Assembly: GCA_002286715.1 (NCBI GenBank)
Contig: NSJX01000035.1
Location: 124,001 to 188,000, forward strand
Length of the DNA stretch: 64,000 nucleotides
From: Dentipellis sp. KUC8613
Lineage: Eukaryota > Basidiomycota > Agaricomycetes > Russulales > Hericiaceae
Reading direction: 5' to 3'
The notes under the pieces: generated by a model
The model's input: only the letters and a program-made list of their open reading frames with translations
The model's database searches: none
Told to the model about the DNA's origin: nothing
Program-made: the position numbers and the translations under genes
Shown: positions 56,101-64,000 of the stretch, one piece after another
Layout of the letters: every line of letters begins with the position of its first letter
Position numbering within the stretch: position 1 is the first letter of the stretch

Positions 56101-56695
56101 GTGTCTCAACTTCCTCTCATAGGAGCTTCGCTGACACTCAATGTCTCTTGAAGCGGATATCCTCGTTCCCCCGCTTTTCTCTCTCCTGAGGAACTCTCAC
56201 CTACCAACAACTCTGCGTACCTCCGCTCTTGCGCTCCTCGCACAATGCGCGGACGTATCCAATTTTGCCTTGTTGCCGTACGCGGCCGATCTAGCAGGAG
56301 CAATGTTGGACCTGCTTCAAATCGAGAGCGTGCGCACATCTGCCGCGCCGGGGCCCCCAGCTACCAGCCCGGCTGTCGATAAGCCCAATGTCATGGGCGA
56401 GGCAACGCCGGACACTATCCGGCCGTCCTCCCCGGGTATGGACGCCGACCCCACATCTACGAATGCCAAACTCCCACCTCTCCGTCGTGCGGCGCTGCAT
56501 TTCCTCGGGATACTCGTACGCGCGTATACGCGACGGGCGTATGATGAGATCGAGAATGGGGTACACGAATTCCCCTTGCGCAGAGCAAAGGTGACATTAG
56601 GGTATGTTGCGGCCACGGATGTCGATGCGGTAGTGAGGGTTATGGCGAGAGAGGTTGGGGAGGCGGTGGTTGCAATGGAAGAGGATTTGAGTTGA
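53113..56695 (+). CDS. RTP1: RTP1/TANGO6-like HEAT-repeat protein, RNA polymerase II assembly/import
   Basis: Exons 53113-53828, 53885-54131, 54183-54691, 54759-54989, 55049-55437, 55497-56096 and 56154-56695 give 1077 aa, usual for the family. It is built of helical repeats, for example DLALLRTLLSIVFKWGTEPL, DPILPVRAHGLLLLRQLV (the RTP1 C1 domain region) and LPPLRRAALHFLGILVRAY near the C-terminus (the C2 domain region). DPLRTLVYLQLIVQMQSKLG is another conserved block. An acidic insert (DEDEDENTQDDERDSDDENE) follows it. Yeast Rtp1 helps assemble RNA polymerase II and import it to the nucleus; human TANGO6 is related. ATG 53113 (MERLSKTLAAGALL) was chosen as the first Met in frame. The intron-3 acceptor (GGGAAG) at 54758 is not strong but is required by phase. 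Confidence 0.85.
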
Positions 56696-57472
56696 GATTG
56701 AAGGTGTTCACTGATCCTGATTTATTCTACTCTTCAGTGAAAAGATCTTGCTCTTGTCCACTTGAACCGGATTCCTGGGATTTGGTCTCTCTGACCCACT
56801 TCTTACGCACGCCATGTCGCCGACACTTATCGATCAACACCGGGGAACGCACATATTTCCCAAACAGCTCTTAGTGCGAGTACCAAATATTGGTATACGA
56901 CACTCGAAATTTCTTGACCTACCTCCAAATAGTGGCTTTCTCATTTTACCCCCACTAATCGCATGCAGCATCATCTACTTCAGACCTCAGCCTGTGAACA
57001 TGTCTATCTCGCTTCCCGCTAGCGCTCTCGCCATACCATCCGCCGACCAAAGCCCACCAGTACCCCAAAAGCCATACACCTGCGGAGGACCAAAATTATT
57101 CTAGCATGTTCCCTGTGTTCTCCATGACACCATACGCCGCGTCCTCATGTCCACATCGAGCAGCGATCGTCCGATAGCAAAGCACCTTCACGCACATCAC
57201 AATCTCCTCAACCGCCTCTATTACCCCTCCGCGTGTATCGATCACACTGCGCTCTGTCGACTTGGCTGCATGGAAGCCGCACAAGCATTCTTTCATAGAA
57301 GCGTACGCGATGAGGGCGATCCGCTTTCATTCCGAAGCCAATCTCGCACGAACAGCCGACCGCGCGAGCACAAGGCAGCCCGAGCCACATAAAAGGCGTT
57401 CTGCATCCTCGAATCCGCCAGACATCGACAGACACCCGCCACCCAACCGCCAATCCAACACCAACCGACACA
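56696..57472. other. Intergenic, no supported gene
   Basis: Between RTP1 and the small protein at 57473. No motif or repeat recognised. Confidence 0.55.
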
Positions 57473-58345
57473 ATGGTACGTCCGTGCACCCGCGTCGAGC
57501 ACGCGCGCCGGTGGTGCTGACGACCGGGCCCACAGGGCAGCTCCTCGTCCAAGAGCTACAACACGACCGTCTACAACTACGGCGGCACCGTGTGCGTCAG
57601 CTACCGCGCGCTCGGCGAGCGGCACCCGCAGATCGCGCGCCTGCGCATCGACAACGACACCCAGGGTGCGTCTTCCCCTCCCTCCCCCCTCCCCTTCCCC
57701 TTTCCCCTCCATGCGCGACGACGAATGCACACTGATACACGCGCGCGTCCCGCAGAGTCGGTGACGGTCGAGCTGAAGACGCCCGGCGGGACGTTCCTCA
57801 TCGCGACGCAGACGACGGGCGCGGACGAGATGGACGACCTCGACGCGCTCAAGGCGACGTACGACCTCGTCGTCGCGCACGGCGGGCGCACCGAGACCGT
57901 CAGGTGCGCGTTTCCCGTCCCCCCTTCGCTTTCCTTCCCTCTCCTCTCCTCTCCTCTCCTTCCCTCTCCTCTCTTCTCCTTCCCTCTCCTCTCCTTCCCA
58001 CCCCTCTCCTCACCAGTACTTATACCAACAACCCACTAACGCCTCACCGCCAGGAACGTACGCCTCACCGAGGACAACACGCTCACGATCTCCGAGATCC
58101 TCGCGGGCGACGTCGCCGGGCTGCCGCGCGACGAGGGCGCGCCCACCGTGACGGAGGCGACGCGCCTGGACGAGTTCTTCAGCGGCGACGTGCTCAAGAC
58201 GGTCGTCGACGCCGCGGAGGTCGCGCCGTCGGAGCGGCTCGGCGAGGCGCTTGCGAAGTATACCGCGCTGGCGCAGAGGCAGGCCCAGCAGGCGCAGGCT
58301 GAGGCCCAGACCCAGGCGCAGCAGCCCGTCGCGGCTGCTGCTTGA
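57473..58345 (+). CDS. Small hypothetical protein, 190 aa, ATG-only first exon
   Basis: Exons 57473-57475 (the ATG alone), 57536-57665, 57756-57903 and 58054-58345. The ATG is followed at once by a GTACGT donor; joining to the acceptor at 57535 gives MGSSSSKSYNTTVYNYGGTV. Gly2 with Ser6 fits an N-myristoylation signal, suggesting membrane attachment (inference). The middle contains VSYRALGERHPQIARLRIDN and ATYDLVVAHGGRTETVRNV; the end is an Ala/Gln-rich helix (LAQRQAQQAQAEAQTQAQQP). I do not recognise a family. The phases of the three later exons agree; the ATG exon is the only start I found that avoids the stop codons upstream in the joined frame. Confidence 0.7.
57925..58013 (+). repeat. 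CTCTC/CCTTC pyrimidine microsatellite in intron
   Basis: Near-pure pyrimidine run of repeated CTCTCCT and CTTCCCT units inside the last intron of the small gene, ending shortly before its acceptor. It makes that intron about 150 bp, longer than most here. Confidence 0.8.
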
Positions 58346-58722
58346 GGGATGGAGGAGTTGGGTGAAGTTGTAATGGATCGTCAAGAAGATTCGGAATGTA
58401 TAGCTAGAGTTGTTGTGAAACGAAATGATTTGCATCCATTCGGGAGCTCGACGCGAAGAGGTAGCGCCCAGAAAAACGCGGCGTCAACACGTCAAGGAAG
58501 AAATGTCCCGCGAGACACGCACCGTACGCCACTCCCTAAACCATTCCTCACCGCGCACGCCCACGCAAGAGTCATAATAATAGATCGTTTCGCTACTCTG
58601 CGTCCAAAATGCCAAGTCCGTGAGATGTGGGTATAATACAATCGCCATGAAGAGAAAAAAAGAAAGGGTAATAGGTAACGCAAAATGAAATAAAATGCAA
58701 TACAACCCGGTCCGCATCCTAC
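58346..58722. other. Convergent 3' region, no gene
   Basis: Lies between two converging genes. An A-rich stretch AGAAAAAAAGAAAGG occurs near 58651-58666. Nothing else recognised. Confidence 0.6.
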
Positions 58723-60401
58723 CTATCGCTTTTTCCGTCCGAACAGACTGCCCATGCTTATGGTGCTCGAGCCCGGCGGTGGCGGCGCGACGTACAGGGA
58801 AGGATTGTTCAGCTGCGCGGGTGATGGCGAATGTCCATGCGACGGGGTAGGCCGATGGGTCTTGTTGCTCGGCGGGCTCGCTGAGAAGATCCAAGTTTCG
58901 TTAGCATATAAGCTGGAACGATGTCGACACGACGCACCTTTCCCCTTCCCCTTGTCCTTCCGCTTTTCCTTATCCTTATCCTTATCCGGCGGTGAATGCG
59001 CGCGCATACGCGTCCGATCCATGATGCTCCCGCCTCGATCCACGTCGGCCTTCGTCCGCGGCTGCAGCTCCGGCATGGATATCTTGCTCAGATGCACCAC
59101 CAGGCTCTGCGGCGGGCTGTACCCGGCGACAGCAGGGGCAGAAGCAGCACCCGGTTGCGGGTCATCGAGCTTGATGCGGCGTGGTGGCGAGGGTGTCCGC
59201 TGCTGGGTATCGTAGAGGACGTATTGGTGCAATTCGCTAGTCAGACCTGTACGAACGGTGCTCAAGATCGGGTCCCCAGAATGCATCGCATGGCTGGAGA
59301 TACGCACCGCGTTTATGCCGTATGCGCTTCGTCTGCTCGACCACCTGGAGGACTTTCGGAACCTGCCCCGCACCCGCCGAGCGCACCGTGATGAACAGCA
59401 TCGCGTCGTCCTACCACATCGTCCATCTGAGCCCACTCGCCGCGCATACAATAGACCAGAAGGGCGCACCTCGAGCAAGTTCGCAGCATACGCCGCCCAG
59501 TCGTCCACATCGCACTCATCCTCGACCGTAATCTCATTCACCTCCCCGCGCATCGCCTGTATCTCCGCCACGCGGTCCACGCCCGTCTTCGGCGCCGGCC
59601 GCGGAGGCAGATCCGGCGCGGACCCGGACGCTTTGCGCTGCGCGACCGGAGGCTGCCCTGGCGTGGCGTACGCGGGCGGCGTGTCTGCCGGGACGTGGTA
59701 CGTTTCGTTCAGGTCGTGGAACGTGAGCAGCGCGGTGAGGATGACGATCTCGAGGCCCTTGCGGTCCGCGATGTCGAATCTGCACGCGATCAGCCACGAG
59801 TGTCCTCTCGAGGTTGGAGATGAGTGGGCGCACCGGTTGAGGTTGTAGTCCAGAATCTGCACCGCGCTCGTCTTGAGCTTCCCCGGCGGCTCCTTCGTCA
59901 GCGCAACGAGCACCGCAGGGTCCGGCTTGCGCAGCATGTAGCACTCCTCGCGCTTCCACTCAAAGTCGTGTCTGCCGCATGCCCGAGTCAGAGTCAGCGC
60001 ATGCGCATCCCGAGCGCAAGAAGCGACGCGACGCACGCACCCCTCCCAGCTGAACGCCCACTTGAACGACAGCGTCCCGACCGAGTCGAGCGGGACGCTC
60101 AGGCTCGGGTTGAACAGCTCGATCGTCTTGTGCTTGCTCGTCGCGCCTGGAGCACTCGCGCTCGCGAGCAGGGCCTCCGACAGCGGCTCTGCGCGCATAC
60201 ATGCATGCATGTCACTACGGCGGTCGATCTGCGTTCAAGGTAGCCTGGAGACTCACCGAAGACGTTGATGTGGTACGCCGTGCCGGGAATGCGCTGCTTG
60301 CGGTAGTGCACCGTCCCGGATGCATCGGCGAGGTCGACGAACGCCGGGTCGTCCGCCTGCGGCGCGATGGTGAGCGTGAAGAGGTTCTGGTCGAGGCTCA
60401 T
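58723..60401 (-). CDS. Hypothetical basidiomycete protein, 436 aa, N-terminal globular domain and disordered tail
   Basis: Minus strand, exons 60401-60257, 60188-60041, 59971-59834, 59779-59470, 59410-59308, 59246-58938 and 58880-58723. The first about 180 residues look globular: MSLDQNLFTLTIAPQADDPA, FKWAFSWEGHDFEWKREECY, then RFDIADRKGLEIVILTALL. That alternation of strands ending in a hydrophobic helix recalls tubby-like/LURP C-terminal barrels, but this is only an impression. Next come a Pro-rich linker (APDLPPRPAPKTGVD), an acidic VEDECDVDDWAAYA segment, and a K/D-rich tail (DKDKDKEKRKDKGKGK) ending SMGSLFGRKKR. Most introns lack in-frame stops on this strand, so an unspliced reading mimics one 495-aa frame; phase and the conserved start support the spliced form. 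Confidence 0.72.
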
Positions 60402-61265
60402 GGTCGAGCGGATGGGTTAGCCTCGACGGGGAGTATTGAAGACGGATTTGTACAGTATGGAGATAGGGTGCGCGGCCTGATGGCGCTGGTGCAGCGCTTT
60501 ATGAGCGGTGCCAGATCCAGGTGAGGCTATGTCCAGTGTGGCATGAGGCGGCTGGAACGCGCTGCGCTTTGATGCGCGTTGGGCGAGACAGTGCGGCTGT
60601 AAATTATTGTGATGAAGGGATTATGAAGGGATATGGTCGTCGAGAGAGACGACTGCGCGTCGAATTGGTGGCCAAAGCGTCACGGTGGTGCGCGCGCTCA
60701 GGGTGCTACACTACTGACAAATCGAGCCTACTTGAGCGCAAAAAATGACCGGGGCCCTTGACGTCCGAATTAGGATCGATTCATTCTAGCTTTCGGACAA
60801 GAACGCGTTACATAAGTCCGCGCATCTTCACTCGAGTCCTTTGACGCTTTGACCTTGGCCGCCTTCGTACCCGAAGCCCTCATGTGTCGTTTGAATCGAC
60901 ACAAAGTGAATTGGTAGATACTAGCCCAAAGTATGTCTACCACCCCATGCTGCTCACCCGTGCTGCGCTCATGCAGCAGGTCCGGGCTGATTTTCCATCA
61001 GCGACAGTGTATCATTCTAGGTCATTCATATTGCGCTGGACAAGTCGCCACGCATTTCACTCCTGACTCTATCCGCGCATCTTTCGCAAAAACTCTCTCT
61101 CTCTCTCGACGACAACTAGAAAGCCTAGTAGAGGAGACACTGCGGTAAAAAGGCAAACACAGCGTACGTCATAGTATTATCACTCAAACCTCACACGGTG
61201 CAAGCTTGACCTCTTGCAACTGCCAACGCTAGTAGTCGCCGTCACTGGCACGATACGATAACAGC
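60402..61265. other. Divergent intergenic region, no supported gene
   Basis: 860 bp between divergent genes. Nothing recognised. Confidence 0.55.
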
Positions 61266-62948
61266 ATGGACCAAGCCGGACATGCAATCCAGCCTCTGGT
61301 CGATACACACCAGACTGGCCCATCGTCCCTCGACACACGGAACGACCTCGTTCCTATCTATCGCCTCCCTCCCCAAATCCTCTCGCTCATATTCACCGAA
61401 CTGGTTCTGATGCACCCTCCTAACTATTAGTATTCCTCGCCAAAGGGTTTCGACCTTGGATGGATCAATGTCACGTACGTCAGTCGGCGCTGGCGGGAAA
61501 TCGTGCTCCAGCATCCGCAGCTCTGGACAGACTTCTCGACAGTGCTAAGCAAGAAATGGATGCGCGAAACGCTCGTTCGATCCAAGGCGTTGCCCTTGTC
61601 GATGAAGCTCTTCGTCCAGGATGAAGAAGAAGCTTCCATTTCCTCGAAGCACATGTCTCGGACAATTCATCTCTGGCTGAGAATCGAGGACATACTCGTT
61701 TTCGACACGGAGGATAACCTGCTCTTGCAACCAGCACCGATGCTGGAGACTTGCACGCTGGATCTCATTTCCGACGATGATGCTGATATCCCAGTCCACT
61801 TGTTTGCCGATTATGCACCGCGTCTCCGCGCATTGACGTTGCGTGTCTGTGCAATGCGCTGGACCTGTCCGGTATTCACCGGCCTTGTGGAACTGAGCGT
61901 CAGCTTCCCCGGAGAAGAAGAGTCGGACAATCCTTTTGAAGAACGGCAGGACGAGCCGTACTGCACTGAATTTTTCCGGGCTCTATCCCAGATGTCGAAA
62001 CTCGAGACACTCACTCTTGTCAACTGTCTCACCAAATCTCGTGAGGCCTTCACAGCCGCGACACGCCCTGCCCGTGTTTCTGATATCGCCAACCTCGGTT
62101 CCCTCAAAATGCTCAACGTCACCGGCACCCCTCTCGGCGCCGCCTCACTCGTGTCGCGCATCCGCGTTCCATCCACCTGCAAGGTCGCCGTGACATTCAA
62201 GCTTGATTTCATAGAAATTAGAAATGACGCCGATGCGGTTCTGTTCTTGCTCCCTCGTCTGGTCGGATTTCTTGGCCAGCCAGTGCGGCGCATAGCCATA
62301 TGTGGTTTCAAGCGGGGCGACGACTACGACTTCTCGCTCTGGACACGTACCCATCCCTGGCCGGACAATTTGCTTTTTCCTTCAGAATCCACTCGCTCGC
62401 AGTATGTCGAGGGTCCGTCGTCGAAGCCAAACATCCGGATCATTGCCTTGGTCCCCCGATCCGACATCTCTCCGCCCCTCGCATCGAACCTGTCGGCAAT
62501 GGCGAACGCCGTGCGCAAGGTCTGCTTCGCCGAAGTGCCCTTCCGTGGCATACAGGTCGTCGATATCGCAGATCGGGTCCTGACGTGGAAATGGAAAAAA
62601 TGGGGCCTCTTGTGTCGCCACATGGCCCACGTAAAGCATGTTCGAGTCGGCCATCGACATCGCATGGGCATTCTCGACTGGTTGACTCGGGACCTTGATA
62701 ACCCCGTGGCCCCGCACTTGGAGACGCTCACGGTCACGAATGAGAGCTCTGACGAGGACATCGACAAGGAACGCACGTTCCTTCGAGCATTCATCGATTC
62801 ATTTCCGGGGCTGGAACGTTCGGCGCCGTTGTTGAAGCGGCTTTACCTGCAGGGATACCAACCGGGTTTCGCTCAAGAGGTGGGGTCCATGATTGACCAA
62901 CTGGGTGCAGCGCAAATCGTGGAGATCACGGTTGGAGGGAGCCCATGA
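61266..62948 (+). pseudogene. F-box protein of the LRR-like mushroom type, single in-frame stop
   Basis: One uninterrupted frame from ATG 61266 to the stop at 62946-62948 (561 codons) except for TAG at 61428-61430 (codon 55), inside the F-box. Before it: VPIYRLPPQILSLIFTELVL. After it: FDLGWINVTYVSRRWREIVL then QHPQLW, the usual mushroom F-box ending (GWIxVTHVCRRWRExAL...LW). The remaining about 480 aa is typical C-terminal repeat region without motifs. There are no introns. Reading TATTAGTAT as a tyrosine or other codon would give a normal protein. So this is either a very young pseudogene, a sequencing error, or a stop that is read through. It is unrelated at close range to the 44-52 kb F-box cluster. 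Confidence 0.8.
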
Positions 62949-64000
62949 TTCAGTGTGAGCATTCACTTGCGGAGGTTGTTTCTAGCTTCCACCCATGACC
63001 TCTGCCGCAGCTCCGCCACACGCTCCAGCCTGGCGGAACTTCGTTAGTGGGACATGCCGGGCAGCCCGAACGGCATTCCTAGTACTTAGTGATGCTGCAT
63101 GTCGACTTGACCACGCAATCATACCTCGCCCCGATGCACCTCACGTTCGTCTACCGAGATGGCGTGCGCTGCTGCGTGGCTCACCCATCCCTAGCGAGCT
63201 TGCGAGCTTGCTCTACCCTCTTCCCCATGGTCGGTCCAATCGCAGCTCCGGCTAATTATGCTTTCTATAGTCGAAGTGGCGGTACAAGGGTGCGGTTATC
63301 GAGTCCCACAGATGCTCTTTCGAGCTCGTCGGCACCACTACGTAGTATATTCGTCCTGTCCTGCGCAGAACACGATTCTGAACACCGTGCGTGCTCGAAA
63401 TCTCTTCCCCACTCCAGCTCCAGCCCGCCTGACTCGGACCATGGCTAGTCCCGCATATTCAAGCTTCGGCGCTTCAGCTTCAGCTACCAAAGCTACTGTA
63501 CAGCGCCAATCCCTTTGCAATTCAAGGACAGCGTTGAACGCTTAGACCCGCTTGGCCACGGATCGCCCGTGCCTGACAGCTTCCGCCGCGTTATCACCCA
63601 AACGCGAAACACTTGTACTTCTCCTTACTTACTCGGTGGCACTGTACTTACTGGCATCCATGATTCGCTGACAGGCTGACAGGCTGCATGGCATCTGATA
63701 AACGCACCGGCGCCTCGCTTTGAATTCCTTCTCCCCGTCCTGCTTCCGTTTCCGAGCCTAAGCCCAACAGGACACACCCCGCGTCGCGTCCGGATCTCTC
63801 CCAACGACCAACGACCAACGACCAGCGACTCCGGTGACCGGTCCGTCTGCCGGCAACATTGACAGCTGCTGGTCTCTGGTGGAGCTCGCTAGCAATCTGA
63901 GTCGCGCAAGGCACGTACGCGGCACGGCACGGACCTCGAGTCTAAGGCTAGCGGGTATACTTCCGGCTGCACGGGTATACAAGTTTACATGAGCACGGGA
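62949..64000. other. Window end, no supported gene
   Basis: Short frames only. A GACCAACGACCAACGACCA tandem is present at about 63805-63825. Nothing else recognised. Confidence 0.55.

Noticed and set aside
58723..60210. A single 495-aa unspliced reading of the gene at 58723-60401
   Set aside because: It has no start shared with the conserved N-terminal exon and inserts low-complexity stretches exactly where GT-AG introns of 54-69 bp fit in phase.

Overview
The window looks like nuclear DNA of a basidiomycete fungus, most likely an Agaricomycete. Genes are split by many 50-70 bp GT-AG introns, coding sequence is GC-rich, several genes have a TATA box about 60-180 bp before the ATG, and the content is typical of mushrooms: FunK1-type protein kinases, F-box families in local clusters, NmrA-like reductases and a polyporopepsin-like aspartic protease. 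I assembled exon structures by hand. Each model given as a complete CDS closes in frame over all of its exons.

Layout. 1-819: edge-truncated 4HBT-like thioesterase (minus). 1964-4814: two tandem NmrA-like reductases with identical exon lengths (plus). 5110-6059: unknown conserved-looking protein (minus). 6.06-9.0 kb: no supportable gene. 9127-10645: secreted aspartic protease (plus). 10931-12750: coiled-coil protein, then kinetochore subunit NNF1 at 12989-13822 (both minus). 15425-18199: intact FunK1 kinase A (minus). 20076-21191: broken third NmrA copy. 21516-25085: large secreted Ser/Thr- and His/Asp-repeat protein (minus). 25988-27387: METTL21-type protein methyltransferase. 27541-42171: three plus-strand FunK1 copies (D, C, B) with a decayed methyltransferase copy and an NmrA remnant between them. 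43844-52611: an F-box family (one intact, three broken) around a SLAC1/TDT-type anion transporter at 45758-47685. 53113-56695: RTP1/TANGO6. 57473-58345: small protein whose first exon is only the ATG. 58723-60401: conserved-looking hypothetical (minus). 61266-62948: F-box gene with one in-frame stop.

Two kinds of sequence explain the disorder between 15 and 52 kb. First, segmental duplication: the unit methyltransferase + FunK1 kinase + 3' flank occurs about 6.3 kb apart in tandem, the FunK1 3' flanks recur at four loci, and the kinase copies are mosaics of each other, as expected from gene conversion. Second, insertion: a 1538-bp element with inverted repeats and a 9-bp target duplication interrupts FunK1 B without damaging its frame, and one 389-bp sequence, apparently identical at both sites, sits inside coding exons of two unrelated genes (FunK1 C and an F-box gene) with no obvious target duplication.

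The housekeeping genes (thioesterase, NNF1, methyltransferase, RTP1, transporter) appear intact and single copy apart from the methyltransferase relic. The accessory families (NmrA, FunK1, F-box) have both intact and dying members, so this is an actively rearranging part of the genome. I saw no rRNA, convincing tRNA gene, CRISPR array or recognisable virus.
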